A DNA stretch of 64,000 nt from Solibacillus ferritrahens (GCF_037027585.1 NZ_JAXCLE010000005.1:124001-188000), one strand, 5' to 3'; positions 45,502 through 54,907 are shown, counted from the first letter of the stretch. Numbers and translations: made by a program. Notes: generated by a model from the sequence alone, not told the origin.

Positions 45502-46062
45502 ATGGACAAAAAGAGATTACTTATGATGGTGGAAATAGCGATTTTCGCTGCCGTCGGACTGGTGCTGGATCAAATATCATTTAAAATGTGGGCGCAAGGT
45601 GGATCGATTAGCTTTGTAATGGTTCCTATTATTTTAATGGCAATTCGTTGGGGGTTAACAGCAGGTCTTGCAACTGGCCTACTAATCGGAATAATGCAGA
45701 TGATGTTTGGAGCTTATATTGTCCACTGGCTTCAGGCAATTCTTGATTATGGTCTTGCTTTTACTGTAGTAGGTTTAGCGGCAATTATAAGAAAGCCTTT
45801 ATTACAAGCAACGCAATCACTAAATAAAACAAAAATGGCGCTTTACATTGTAATAGGTACGTTATTAGGTGGATCTTTACGATTCGTTTGCCACTTACTT
45901 GCCGGAGTTGTCTTCTTTAAGGAATTTGCAGGCGACGATAACGTATGGATGTATTCCATTATTTACAACGGTTCCTACATGCTGCCAGCAACAATTATTA
46001 CAGCTATTATTGCCATCTTATTATTCACGTCTGCACCACGTTTATTGCAAAAAGTACAATAA
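45502..46062 (+). CDS. thiT: Thiamine transporter ThiT (ECF S-component)
   Basis: A 186-residue membrane protein with about six helices. GGSISFVMVPI (about residues 32-42) is the characteristic ThiT segment, followed by WGLTAGLATGLLIG; the Trp-rich helix ending HWLQAILDYGLAF belongs to the thiamine-binding site. It delivers thiamine with the shared EcfAA'T module, not encoded here. Its control by a TPP riboswitch agrees with the assignment. AAAGGAG lies before the ATG. Confidence 0.94.
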   Translation: MDKKRLLMMVEIAIFAAVGLVLDQISFKMWAQGGSISFVMVPIILMAIRWGLTAGLATGLLIGIMQMMFGAYIVHWLQAILDYGLAFTVVGLAAIIRKPLLQATQSLNKTKMALYIVIGTLLGGSLRFVCHLLAGVVFFKEFAGDDNVWMYSIIYNGSYMLPATIITAIIAILLFTSAPRLLQKVQ

Positions 46063-46080
46063 GTTTAATTATTAATATAG

Positions 46081-46130
46081 AACTAGGTTTGAAGTGCGGA
46101 TTGCCATCTTCAAATCTAGTTTGTTTTTTT
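46081..46130 (+). terminator. Intrinsic terminator
   Basis: AACTAGGTTTGAAG pairs with CTTCAAATCTAGTT, with a T tract after it. It ends the thiT transcript. Confidence 0.85.
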
Positions 46131-46277
46131 ATTATAAATGTACTCTAATCTATACTTCATTTTTGCACATAATTCCTGGATTTAAACACATCATTTAAAA
46201 AAACAATGAACACTTACAACCGATTTTAAGTATGTTATAGTTAAGGGTAGACATTGTTTAGAGGAAGGAAGTTACAC

Positions 46278-47030
46278 ATGATTGTTACAACACAAGAAGA
46301 AATCAAAGCTTTTAAAAAAATAGGACGTATTTGTGCTGAAATTCGTGAAGCGATGAAAGCGGCGACAGTACCGGGCGTGACAACAAAAGAATTGGATGAA
46401 ATTGCAGGGCGAATGTTTGCCGAGGCTGGCGCAATTTCAGGTCCAAAAGGTGAATATGACTTCCCTGGCTATACTTGTATTTCAGTGAATCATGAAGTGG
46501 CACACGGTATTCCAGGTAGTAAAGTGATTCAAGAAGGCGATATTGTCAACATTGACGTATCAGGTTCATTGGATGGGTATTTTGCAGATACTGGTATTTC
46601 CTTCGTTGTCGGGGAAGGCTACGAGGATAAAGAAAAGCTTTGTGCTGTAGCAAAATCAGCATTTGAACGTGCAATGACAAAAGTTAAAGCAGGTTCAAAA
46701 TTAAATCAAATTGGTAAAGCAGTTGAACGTGAAGCGCGTGATCATGGCCTAACGGTTATTATGAACTTAACGGGGCATGGTTTAGGAAAATCATTGCATG
46801 AAGAGCCAAACCACGTATTAAACTATTATGATGCCTGGGATACAACAATTATGAAGGAAGGGATGGTTTTAGCAGTAGAACCATTCATTTCAGCAAAGGC
46901 AGAGCATATTGTCGAATCTGGGGATGGTTGGACATTTGTCACTCCGGATAAATCATTAGTCGCTCAAATTGAACATTCAATTATTGTAACAAAAGACAAA
47001 CCAATTATTTTAACAACATTAGAAGACTAA
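46278..47030 (+). CDS. map: Type I methionine aminopeptidase
   Basis: A 250-residue enzyme that removes N-terminal Met from new proteins. The five metal ligands lie in NIDVSG (Asp), DGYFADTG (Asp), GHGLGKSLHEEP (His), VEPFIS (Glu) and QIEHSI (Glu). The ribosome-binding site GGAAGGAAG fits ATG 46278, so eight upstream codons are dropped. As it is not next to secY or infA, it may be a second Map of the YflG/MapB kind. Monocistronic. Confidence 0.9.
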   Translation: MIVTTQEEIKAFKKIGRICAEIREAMKAATVPGVTTKELDEIAGRMFAEAGAISGPKGEYDFPGYTCISVNHEVAHGIPGSKVIQEGDIVNIDVSGSLDGYFADTGISFVVGEGYEDKEKLCAVAKSAFERAMTKVKAGSKLNQIGKAVEREARDHGLTVIMNLTGHGLGKSLHEEPNHVLNYYDAWDTTIMKEGMVLAVEPFISAKAEHIVESGDGWTFVTPDKSLVAQIEHSIIVTKDKPIILTTLED

Positions 47031-47034
47031 TTAG

Positions 47035-47069
47035 AAAACGTGGAAGCATATAATGCGGCCACGTTTTTT
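47035..47069 (+). terminator. Intrinsic terminator
   Basis: AAAACGTGG pairs with CCACGTTTTTT around a 15-nt loop. Ends the map transcript. Confidence 0.82.
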
Positions 47070-47202
47070 ACTTTTGTTCTAGCGGGTGTTTAAATCAACA
47101 TAAAATAATCAAACGATTCAAATAAATCACAACAACAATTACCATTTTCATACACTTTCAAGTAAAATATATGTAAGGATTCGTAATAGAGGAGGCCGTT
47201 GA

Positions 47203-48027
47203 ATGAAGAAACTAAATGATTTGGATCTAACATTAAAATTGGATAAGAAGCTATACAAAAAGCAATTGAAAGAGCTGCAGTATGAAGTGCTTAATATTCA
47301 GCAATTTTTATACAACAATAAAATCGGTCTCATCTTCGTATTTGAAGGAATGGATGCAGCAGGAAAAGGGGGGGCCATTAAGCGATTAACAGAACACATT
47401 GATCCCCGTGGATTAATCGTTTCGCCAATTTCCGCACCACAGCCACACGAAATGCGTTATCATTATATGCATCGATTTTGGAGGAAGTTACCCCAGCATG
47501 GACAGATTGCCATCTTTGACCGTTCCTGGTATGGTCGTGTATTAGTGGAACGCATCGAAGGCTTTGCAAAAGAACATGAATGGCAGCGGGCGTATAACGA
47601 AATTAATGGTTTTGAAAAGCAATTAACAGATGAAGATTATATTATAGTTAAATTCTGGATTCATATAGATGCAGATGAGCAATTGAAGCGTTTCATGGAA
47701 AGAGCGGAAGATCCGTATAAATCATGGAAACTAACAGATGAAGATTGGCGAAATCGTGAAAAGTTTAATTTATATATAGAAGCGGCAGATGAGATGTTTG
47801 CTAAAACAAATACAGAAAATGCCCCTTGGTGTTTAATTCCTGGCAACGATAAATTTTATGCACGAGTACAAGTGCTAAAAGAAGCTGTTGCTCAAATTGA
47901 GAATCAAATAACAAAACGGGGTCTTCAACTTACTAATGTTTTTGAAAATCATAATGAACAAGCAGCAGAAAGTACACTGCCTGAATTTATAGAAATACAG
48001 CCAAAGCAAAAAAAGAAAAAGTCATAA
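47203..48027 (+). CDS. Polyphosphate kinase 2 family protein
   Basis: A 274-residue PPK2-type P-loop kinase. Walker A GMDAAGKGG is near residues 49-57, the lid and substrate-binding block is HRFWRKLPQHGQIAIFDRSWYGRVLVER (only the FDRSWYGR core and Arg residues are diagnostic), and DPYKSWKLTDEDW is the later family block. PPK2 enzymes use polyphosphate to phosphorylate AMP, ADP or GDP. The short one-domain form and lack of extra domains suit the class I or III enzymes, but the substrate is not certain. The last 15 residues are Lys-rich. Confidence 0.88.
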   Translation: MKKLNDLDLTLKLDKKLYKKQLKELQYEVLNIQQFLYNNKIGLIFVFEGMDAAGKGGAIKRLTEHIDPRGLIVSPISAPQPHEMRYHYMHRFWRKLPQHGQIAIFDRSWYGRVLVERIEGFAKEHEWQRAYNEINGFEKQLTDEDYIIVKFWIHIDADEQLKRFMERAEDPYKSWKLTDEDWRNREKFNLYIEAADEMFAKTNTENAPWCLIPGNDKFYARVQVLKEAVAQIENQITKRGLQLTNVFENHNEQAAESTLPEFIEIQPKQKKKKS

Positions 48028-48067
48028 ACGGATAAATAAGTTTGGCTGTGAAATGTAGGTGAGTTAA

Positions 48068-48664
48068 ATGAAAAGCTTATTCAAGCTATTTCAAAAGAAG
48101 GAGGGTCCAATGGTTCAACTTATTGGGCAACAATGTTCATTGCGTACTTTTACCCTGTCTGATGCAAGAGCATTGACAAAGCTATTAGTAGATAATAAGT
48201 TTTACTGGTCAACATATGAACCGTTACATCGGGATGAATTTTATACAGAAGAGACACAGTACAAGAAAATATTGGAGAGCATGCATCTTTTGCAAACAAA
48301 TAGAGAGTTTTCCTTTGGTATCTTCCATAATGAAACAGGTCAGCTGATTGGTCATATTTCGCTCTATTCTATAAAACGATTACCATACTCTAGCGGCTTT
48401 ATAGGGTATTCCATGGATGAAAGATTTATCGGAAAAGGCATTGTAACCGAAGCAGTTCGTTTAGTAATGGAGTTCGCATTTTCAACTTTAAATATTCATC
48501 GCATTGAAGCATATGTGGCTCCTCAAAATTTGGGCTCCATACGTGTTTTAGAGAAGTCAGGATTTGCGAGAGAAGGTTTACTCCGAGAATTATTATTTAT
48601 AAATGGTAAATGGGTTGACCATTATATGTACGCAATATTACAGCGAGAATATAAAAATAGATAA
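48068..48664 (+). CDS. GNAT family N-acetyltransferase
   Basis: A 198-residue acetyltransferase of the RimJ/RimL-like GNAT group. GFIGYSMDERFIGKGIVTEAVRLV (Q/R-x-x-G-x-G/A loop, here RFIGKG) binds acetyl-CoA; HRIEAYVAPQNLGSIRVLEKSGF is the next conserved block. Two starts are possible: ATG 48068 (site AGGTGAG) or ATG 48110 (site AAGGAGGG); the later one may be better. Substrate unknown; ribosomal proteins or small amines are common for the group. Confidence 0.85.
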   Translation: MKSLFKLFQKKEGPMVQLIGQQCSLRTFTLSDARALTKLLVDNKFYWSTYEPLHRDEFYTEETQYKKILESMHLLQTNREFSFGIFHNETGQLIGHISLYSIKRLPYSSGFIGYSMDERFIGKGIVTEAVRLVMEFAFSTLNIHRIEAYVAPQNLGSIRVLEKSGFAREGLLRELLFINGKWVDHYMYAILQREYKNR

Positions 48665-48683
48665 GTTCCATATTTTTAAGGCT

Positions 48684-48738
48684 ATAAAAAAAGCTATAGT
48701 GCTCACCTAAAAATACTTTGGGTGAGCGCTATAGCTTA
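48684..48738. terminator. Bidirectional intrinsic terminator
   Basis: A 17-bp stem with one mismatch (AAGCTATAGTGCTCACC with GGTGAGCGCTATAGCTT) between convergent genes; T runs on the minus strand. Confidence 0.85.
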
Positions 48739-49308
48739 TTATTTTACTTTGTCAGATCCATCAGATACTAAATCTAATTTACCAGTTTCAGGATCAATGA
48801 TTAGACCGTGTACAGGAACACCAGTCGGCATTAATGGATGGTTTCTTACTAAGTCAACGCTTTTTAAAACACTCGTTTTAATATCGCCGAAACCTCGTAA
48901 CCATTCTTTTAAATCAATACGTGCATAGTTAATAACATCTATCGTTTCCTGTTTTACACCACGCTCAAGCATATGACCAATCATAACATTTGAGTCAACT
49001 GCACTCATACCGCAATCATAATGACCAATAACATAAACTTCATCAGCCTTTAATTCATACACAGCTACCAAGATGCTGCGCATGATGCCCCCGAATGGGT
49101 GATTTACGATTGCGCCAGCGCTTTTAACAACTTTTACATCCCCATTACGTAAGTTCATTGCTTTTGGTAATAATTCCACTAATCGCGTATCCATGCAAGA
49201 TAAAACAACAATTTTTTTATCAGGGAATTTCGTTGTCGCGTATTCTTCATATTGCTTTTCAGCTACAAATTTTTCATTAAATTCTAAAATATTTTGTAAT
49301 GCAGACAT
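48739..49308 (-). CDS. Beta-class carbonic anhydrase
   Basis: A 189-residue beta-carbonic anhydrase that interconverts CO2 and bicarbonate. Zinc ligands are Cys38 (SCMDTR, with the Asp-Arg pair), His96 and Cys99 (GHYDC). Resembles B. subtilis YtiB. The GAAAGGGG site lies before the ATG. It is monocistronic and lies downstream of the small His-tailed gene with a terminator between. Confidence 0.92.
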   Translation of the reverse strand: MSALQNILEFNEKFVAEKQYEEYATTKFPDKKIVVLSCMDTRLVELLPKAMNLRNGDVKVVKSAGAIVNHPFGGIMRSILVAVYELKADEVYVIGHYDCGMSAVDSNVMIGHMLERGVKQETIDVINYARIDLKEWLRGFGDIKTSVLKSVDLVRNHPLMPTGVPVHGLIIDPETGKLDLVSDGSDKVK

Positions 49309-49434
49309 TTATTCTTCATACCCCTTTCATATCTATATCCATTTTAAAATATTATTTAGATAATTCAAACAAATGTGTGCGATTAAAGATAAAAATTTAA
49401 TAAATAAAGAGAACTAAAGCAGTAATTCGGTAAT

Positions 49435-49470
49435 AAAAAACAACCGCTCAAATAGAGCGGTTGTGAAAAA
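49435..49470 (-). terminator. Intrinsic terminator
   Basis: CAACCGCTC pairs with GAGCGGTTG with a 5-nt loop; the T run on the minus strand (A run at 49435-49440) ends the gene at 49473. Confidence 0.85.
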
Positions 49471-49472
49471 TA

Positions 49473-49676
49473 TTAATGATGGTGGTGACCATCTAGTGAT
49501 TTTTCGTTTGGCGCAAATGCATTGGCCTTTGAATCTACTATAACAGAGTCATGAGATTGTAATCCGATTCGTAAGTACATGATAAACATTACTAAGAGAA
49601 TAAGAATAACTGCCGAGAAACCTAAAACTAGCGTATAGTAGTCAGACAAAAACGGATGACGGTGATCAAACATCAT
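49473..49676 (-). CDS. Small single-pass membrane protein, His-rich tail
   Basis: A 67-residue protein with one strong hydrophobic helix (about residues 15-36) and a C-terminal tail ending DGHHHH. The tail could bind divalent metals. The first residues (MFDHRHP) add two more histidines. GAGGAG lies before the start. I do not know the family. It is surrounded by terminators, so it is an independent unit. Confidence 0.65.
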   Translation of the reverse strand: MMFDHRHPFLSDYYTLVLGFSAVILILLVMFIMYLRIGLQSHDSVIVDSKANAFAPNEKSLDGHHHH

Positions 49677-49801
49677 AAAAACTCCTCTCTATTTTATAAT
49701 AAGAATCATTAACCAATTATAACCTAATAAATTGGAACATTGTAGGGTAATTTATGCATTTATTACAGAATGATTTGTAAATATGGCGACATCTTGAAGA
49801 T

Positions 49802-51037
49802 TTAGAATGCCCAGTTTCCATCACGGAAAATAGCTTCTGCCTGGCCATCTTTCGTAATCCCATCAATATTCATCTGTGCAGAACCAATCATGAAGTCAAC
49901 ATGAGTAATACTGTCATTTAACCCGTGCTTTCTTAACTCCTCTTGTGACATCGTTTTCCCACCTTCCAAGCAAAACGCATATGCACTGCCAATGGCTAAG
50001 TGGTTTGATGCATTTTCATCGAATAATGTATTGTAAAATAAAATATTCGATTCAGAGATAGGTGAATGGAAAGGTACAAGAGCCACTTCCCCTAGATAAT
50101 GAGAACCCTCATCTGTCGATACAAGGTTTTTCAATACTTCTTCACCTTGTTCAGCCTCAACATCAATAATGCGCCCATTTTCAAAAGTAATTTTAAAATT
50201 ATCTATAATATTGCCTCCATAGCTAAGTGGCTTTGTACTAGATACATACCCGTTAACTCCATTTTTATGCGGGACTGTAAATACTTCTTCTGTCGGCATA
50301 TTGGCCATGAATTCGTCGCCTTTTTCATTGACGCTGCCTGCCCCGCACCATAAATGACCTTTCGGAAGCTCTATTGTTAAATCTGTTCCTGGCGCTGTAT
50401 AGTGCAATTTTGCGTAGTTTTTACTGTTTAGATAATCTACTTTTTCATGTAAGTTATCATTGTGCTGTGCCCAAGCTTGAACAGGATTTTCTAAATCAGC
50501 ACGTGTCGCTTTAAAGATTGCTTCCCATAATGCTTCCACTTGTTCCTGTTCAGGTAAATCCGAAAATACTTTTTGAGCCCACTGCTTAGAAGGAGCTGCA
50601 ATAACAGTCCAGCTGATTTTATCGGACTGTACATATTGGCGGTATTTATTTAAAGCAGTTCCAGCTGATTTTTGGAAAGTTGCAATGCGTTTTGAATCGA
50701 TACCAGTTAATAGATCAGGACTTTGCGATACGATGCTCATAAACGCCGCACCTTGTTCTGCAAGCCACTCACGTTCTTGTACTTTCCACGGAGGAAAGAA
50801 GTCAAATGAATCATCCGGTGCTAACTCGTAACGAGTACGCGTAATTTGGTCATCTGTATAATCTACAAATACTTGCTTTGCTCCTGCCTCATAGGCGATC
50901 TTAGTCACAATTTGTACAAATGGCGCTGATTCAATGGAAGCCGCGATATACAAATATTGATTTGGTTGAATATTTACACCGATTTTTACTGCCAATTCCG
51001 CATACTTTGTTAACTTACTCTCGAACATTGAATTCAT
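49802..51037 (-). CDS. M29 family aminopeptidase (second copy)
   Basis: A 411-residue metal aminopeptidase of family M29. It matches the protein at 32.1 kb along its full length, sharing the blocks NMPTEEVFTVP, DEGSHYLGEVALVPFHSPI, FDENASNHLAIGSAY and THVDFMIGSAQMNIDG. The frame starts at 51091, but GGAGGAG eight nt before ATG 51037 marks a better start. Cytosolic. Transcribed alone. Metal ligands seem intact, so both copies should be active. Confidence 0.9.
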   Translation of the reverse strand: MNSMFESKLTKYAELAVKIGVNIQPNQYLYIAASIESAPFVQIVTKIAYEAGAKQVFVDYTDDQITRTRYELAPDDSFDFFPPWKVQEREWLAEQGAAFMSIVSQSPDLLTGIDSKRIATFQKSAGTALNKYRQYVQSDKISWTVIAAPSKQWAQKVFSDLPEQEQVEALWEAIFKATRADLENPVQAWAQHNDNLHEKVDYLNSKNYAKLHYTAPGTDLTIELPKGHLWCGAGSVNEKGDEFMANMPTEEVFTVPHKNGVNGYVSSTKPLSYGGNIIDNFKITFENGRIIDVEAEQGEEVLKNLVSTDEGSHYLGEVALVPFHSPISESNILFYNTLFDENASNHLAIGSAYAFCLEGGKTMSQEELRKHGLNDSITHVDFMIGSAQMNIDGITKDGQAEAIFRDGNWAF

Positions 51038-51163
51038 TTGAAACACTCCTCCAGTAATTGTCGTAAAATGTGGTATTTTTCGATACATCATTATTAAATT
51101 GTGATAAAAATAATAAATATATCAAAAAATATAAAAATTGTTCTATTACTAGTGTAAAGGAAG

Positions 51164-51190
51164 TTAATAAAAAGATAAATATACCGAAAT
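51164..51190 (+). promoter_or_regulatory. Candidate sigma-D promoter for motAB
   Basis: TTAA (51164-51167), 15-nt spacer, ACCGAAAT (51183-51190), close to the sigma-D pattern TAAA-N15-GCCGATAT. MotAB of B. subtilis is transcribed by sigma-D, which supports the reading. Confidence 0.5.
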
Positions 51191-51223
51191 AAGAAAAGAC
51201 ATAGTAATTTGGAGGTACTACAT

Positions 51224-52024
51224 ATGGATATATCATCGGTTGTTGGGATTATACTTGCCTTTTTCGCTCTTTTACTAGGGATGTTTATGAAAGGCGTAAC
51301 ACCTGACGCATTATTGAATCCTGCCGCTATTTTAATTATTATCTTTGGTACGGTTGCAGCGGTAACAATCGCGTTCCCAATGAAGGAATTAAAAAGAATT
51401 CCAAAACTCTTTAAAATTTTATTTACAGAAACAAAATTAGCAAGTGATATTGATTTAATCAAAATGTTTTCACAGTGGGCAGATTTAGCCCGTCGTGAAG
51501 GGTTATTGGCGCTCGAAAGTAAAGCGTCTGAAATTGAAGATCCTTTCCTGAAAAATGGCTTAACATTGGCAATAGATGGTCAAAATGCTGACTATATTCG
51601 CGATGTGCTATCAGAGGAAGTTGAAGCAATGGAAGACCGCCATGCCAGTGGTGCAGGAATTTTTACGCAAGCAGGTACATATGCACCTACTCTTGGAGTA
51701 TTAGGGGCAGTAGTTGGGCTTATTGCGGCACTAAAAGATATGTCGGATATCGATAAATTAGGGATAGCAATTTCTGCGGCCTTTGTTGCTACATTATTAG
51801 GTATCTTCACGGGATATGTGTTATGGCATCCATTTGCCAATAAGTTAAAACGTAAATCTTCTGTAGAAGTTAAGCAAAAGCAGATGATGATTGAAGGGAT
51901 TTTATCTGTACTTGAAGGTGAAGCCCCAAGAGTAATCGAGCAAAAGCTTGCTTCATATTTAACAATGGAAGAACGTAAGCAAATTACGGAAAGCGGGGCG
52001 GGTGGCCTTGGCAAGGAAGCGTAA
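51224..52024 (+). CDS. motA: Flagellar motor stator protein MotA
   Basis: A 266-residue stator protein with four hydrophobic helices: two near residues 4-50 and two in the region of TYAPTLGVLGAVVGLIAAL and ISAAFVATLLGIFTGYVLW. The cytoplasmic loop with MEDRHASGA contains the charged residues that contact the rotor. The sequence is that of MotA, not the sodium-type MotP. The ribosome-binding site TTGGAGG fits ATG 51224. It overlaps motB by 23 nt. Confidence 0.93.
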   Translation: MDISSVVGIILAFFALLLGMFMKGVTPDALLNPAAILIIIFGTVAAVTIAFPMKELKRIPKLFKILFTETKLASDIDLIKMFSQWADLARREGLLALESKASEIEDPFLKNGLTLAIDGQNADYIRDVLSEEVEAMEDRHASGAGIFTQAGTYAPTLGVLGAVVGLIAALKDMSDIDKLGIAISAAFVATLLGIFTGYVLWHPFANKLKRKSSVEVKQKQMMIEGILSVLEGEAPRVIEQKLASYLTMEERKQITESGAGGLGKEA

Positions 52025-52772
52025 GAAACATAAAAAGCATGAGGAACATGTAGACGAATCATGGCTAGTTCCTTATGCGGATATTTTAACGTTATTATTA
52101 GCGTTGTTTATCGTTCTATTTGCATCAAGCTCAGTAGACGAAACAAAACTGCAGCAAATGTCTGCTGTATTCAATGAAATTTTTACTAGTGGTACAGGTG
52201 TCATGGACAACCCATCAGTAGTTCAAACACCAAATGGGTCGACGTCCAATATTCAATCTGGTGTTTCCAAATATATGGAGGACCAAGAGCGCCTACTAGA
52301 AACACAAAACCGTGTGGACGAGTTCATTGCAATTAATGAATTGGAAAATCAGTTCGAAACGAAATTGACAGAAGAAGGATTGTTAATTACGATTCGTGAT
52401 AGTATTTTATTCGATATGGGGCGTGCCGAAGTAAAGGTCGAGTATGCGACCATTGCTGATGAAATTTCACAACTGTTAATGTTTGACCCACCTCGTAATA
52501 TCGTTATTACTGGTCATACAGATAATGTTCCAATCAATAATTCGGAATTTGATTCGAACTGGGATTTATCTGTTATGCGTGCCGTGAACTTTATGAAGGA
52601 AGTTGTTACAGGTAATGCAGAGCTTGATCCAAAATACTTCAGTGTAAAAGGGTTCGGTGAATTCCAGCCAATAGCCTCCAATGATACTGAAGAAGGAAAA
52701 GCAAAAAATCGACGTGTAGAGGTTCTTGTACAACCACGTATAACCGAAAATGGAGATTTAATTGTGGAGTAA
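52002..52772 (+). CDS. motB: Flagellar motor stator protein MotB
   Basis: A 256-residue stator protein. A basic cytoplasmic N-terminus (about 1-17) is followed by a single membrane helix with the proton-carrying Asp27 in WLVPYADILTLLL. After a linker, the C-terminal OmpA-like domain (VITGHTDNVPINN, WDLSVMRAVNFM, KNRRVEVLV) binds peptidoglycan. The helix resembles the H+ type MotB of B. subtilis. The start is GTG within the end of motA; no rotor or other flagellar genes are nearby. Confidence 0.93.
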   Translation: MALARKRKKHKKHEEHVDESWLVPYADILTLLLALFIVLFASSSVDETKLQQMSAVFNEIFTSGTGVMDNPSVVQTPNGSTSNIQSGVSKYMEDQERLLETQNRVDEFIAINELENQFETKLTEEGLLITIRDSILFDMGRAEVKVEYATIADEISQLLMFDPPRNIVITGHTDNVPINNSEFDSNWDLSVMRAVNFMKEVVTGNAELDPKYFSVKGFGEFQPIASNDTEEGKAKNRRVEVLVQPRITENGDLIVE

Positions 52773-52773
52773 T

Positions 52774-52816
52774 AAAATGCTGTTTAGAGAGAAATCTTTC
52801 TAAACGGCATTTTTTA
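52774..52816 (+). terminator. Intrinsic terminator
   Basis: AATGCTGTTTAGA pairs with TCTAAACGGCATTTTTT with a small mismatch; it ends motAB. Confidence 0.85.
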
Positions 52817-52819
52817 TTT

Positions 52820-52848
52820 TTGACATCTTTTAAACAAAAGTTTATAAT
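52820..52848 (+). promoter_or_regulatory. Consensus sigma-A promoter for psuK
   Basis: TTGACA (52820-52825), exactly 17 nt, TATAAT (52843-52848): a full consensus. Located 3-4 nt after the motB terminator and 30 nt before the psuK start. Confidence 0.85.
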
Positions 52849-52880
52849 AATAAACAAATGTTCGTTCGGAGGTGATGTAG

Positions 52881-53969
52881 TTGAATGAAAAAGAAAAGCT
52901 AATCTTCCAATTGATTAAGAAAAATCCCTATCTGTCTCAACAGGAAATGGCAGAGCAATTAGGGATGTCGAGGCCAGCACTTGCAAATATCATCTCGTCA
53001 TTGATTAAACGCGGAGAAATTCTAGGGCGAGCATATGTCTTACCAGAAAAGAATCATATTATCGCAATTGGCGGTGCTAATGTTGACCGTAAGTTTATAA
53101 TTGAGCAACATGTCCAATTAGGTACATCGAATCCTGCTTCGGTCACTGAAACAGTTGGTGGAGTGGCTCGTAACATAGCAGAAAATATAGGTCGCTTAGG
53201 CAATCGTGTTTCATTGATTACCGTAATGGGTGATGATCATGATGCCATATATATTGAACAAAATTGCAATGCTACGATGAGTCTTGATTTAGTAGAAAAG
53301 TTAAAAGATTATAAAACGGGATCATACACAGCAGTATTGGCGCATACTGGGGAACTGGTAATTTCAATGGCGAATATGGAGATATATGAACAATTATCAC
53401 CAAGCATCCTGAAGAAGTACGAAGCCATTATGCAAAATGCGAGTTGTTTAATAATTGATTTAAACTGCCCGTTAGCAACAGTGGAATATGTAAGGGAGTT
53501 TGCCCATGAGCGCAAAATTCCATTCGCTATTATTCCTGTTTCATCACCTAAAATGAAGAACATGCCACAGGATTTACACGGAGTGCATTACTTTATATGC
53601 AATCGTGATGAAGCAGAAATGTATTTGAACACGAAGCTGGATACGTACGGTAAGTATGAAATGGCAGTAAAGACAATGATGCAAAAAGGCGCAGAATATG
53701 TTGTCCTTACATTAGGGGAACATGGAGTAATGGCTGGTCACGCTGATAAAGTGACACATTATAAAGCCGCTCCAACAAAAAAAATTGTGGATGTTACAGG
53801 TGCAGGTGATGCTTTTGTGAGTGCATTTTTACATGGGGTACTAAACAATGAGGACTTTAAAGAAGCAATCCAACTTGGTTTAACAAATGCATCAAAAACA
53901 TTACAATCGGACAAAACAGTCCGTGAAGATTTAACAAAGGAAAAATTACTTGAATGGAGGAATTTATAA
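52881..53969 (+). CDS. psuK: HTH-PfkB pseudouridine kinase
   Basis: A 362-residue protein. Residues 1-57 form a helix-turn-helix (LSQQEMAEQLGMSRPALANIISSL region), joined to a PfkB-family kinase with GGVARNIAENIGRLG (about 91-105), DLNCPL and the catalytic TGAGDAFVSAF near 305. E. coli YeiC is a pseudouridine kinase of this family but without a DNA-binding domain. The next gene is psuG, so the substrate is very likely pseudouridine. Start TTG with GGAGGTGAT upstream. The HTH may let it regulate its own operon. Confidence 0.88.
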   Translation: MNEKEKLIFQLIKKNPYLSQQEMAEQLGMSRPALANIISSLIKRGEILGRAYVLPEKNHIIAIGGANVDRKFIIEQHVQLGTSNPASVTETVGGVARNIAENIGRLGNRVSLITVMGDDHDAIYIEQNCNATMSLDLVEKLKDYKTGSYTAVLAHTGELVISMANMEIYEQLSPSILKKYEAIMQNASCLIIDLNCPLATVEYVREFAHERKIPFAIIPVSSPKMKNMPQDLHGVHYFICNRDEAEMYLNTKLDTYGKYEMAVKTMMQKGAEYVVLTLGEHGVMAGHADKVTHYKAAPTKKIVDVTGAGDAFVSAFLHGVLNNEDFKEAIQLGLTNASKTLQSDKTVREDLTKEKLLEWRNL

Positions 53970-54877
53970 TGGAACAATATTTATCATATTCACAAGAGGT
54001 GTTAGAAGCAAAAGAGAAAGGTCTACCAATAGTCGCCCTTGAATCGACAATCATTTCACATGGGATGCCTTATCCACAAAACGTACAAACAGCTCGTGAA
54101 GTAGAACAAATTATTCGTGATGGTGGTGCAGTACCAGCAACAATTGCATTAATCGACGGGAAAATCAAAATCGGTTTATCCGATGAAGAGCTAGAAATGT
54201 TTGGAAATGCACAAGGGGTAGCTAAAACGAGTCGCCGTGATATCGGCTATTTACTAGCTACTAAAAAAATCGGGGCAACTACAGTAGCTGCAACAATGAT
54301 TTGCGCAGAGTTAGCAGGTATTGAATTATTCGTAACAGGTGGTATTGGCGGGGTTCACCGTGGTGCGGAAACAACAATGGATATTTCTGCAGACTTGGAA
54401 GAATTAGCGATGACAAATGTTGCTGTTGTATGTGCAGGCGCAAAGTCGATTTTAGATATCGGCTTAACATTAGAATATTTAGAAACAAAAGGTGTACCGG
54501 TAATCGGATACGGTACTGACAAATTACCGGCATTTTATGCACGCGAAAGTGAATTTGATGTAAACATTCGTGTTGATTCTGCAGAAGAAACTGCGGCTAT
54601 TTTACGCGCGAAATGGGATTTAGGGTTACGTGGTGGGGCATTAATCGCCAACCCAATTCCAGCTGAGGATGCTATGGAATCAAGTGTAATTGATGCTATT
54701 ATCGACAATGCATTAAGAGAAGCAAAAGAACAAGGTATTGCAGGTAAAAATGTAACACCATTCCTACTAGGTAAAGTAAAGGAACTGACAGAAGGCAAGT
54801 CGCTTGATGCCAATATTGCCTTAGTTAAACACAATGCACGTGTAGGCGCAAAAATTGCTGTCGAACTTAATAAATAA
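53969..54877 (+). CDS. psuG: Pseudouridine-5'-phosphate glycosidase
   Basis: A 302-residue enzyme that splits pseudouridine 5'-phosphate to uracil and ribose 5-phosphate. The opening LESTIISHGMPYPQN, then the GGIGGVHRGAETTMDISADL stretch and the CAGAKSILD block with the covalent lysine (Lys159) are typical. TGGAGG fits ATG 53969; the psuK stop TAA shares its last base with this ATG, so the two are coupled. The pair salvages pseudouridine from RNA breakdown. Confidence 0.94.
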   Translation: MEQYLSYSQEVLEAKEKGLPIVALESTIISHGMPYPQNVQTAREVEQIIRDGGAVPATIALIDGKIKIGLSDEELEMFGNAQGVAKTSRRDIGYLLATKKIGATTVAATMICAELAGIELFVTGGIGGVHRGAETTMDISADLEELAMTNVAVVCAGAKSILDIGLTLEYLETKGVPVIGYGTDKLPAFYARESEFDVNIRVDSAEETAAILRAKWDLGLRGGALIANPIPAEDAMESSVIDAIIDNALREAKEQGIAGKNVTPFLLGKVKELTEGKSLDANIALVKHNARVGAKIAVELNK

Positions 54878-54907
54878 TCGGTATTTCCTGGGGAATAATG
54901 TATGAAA

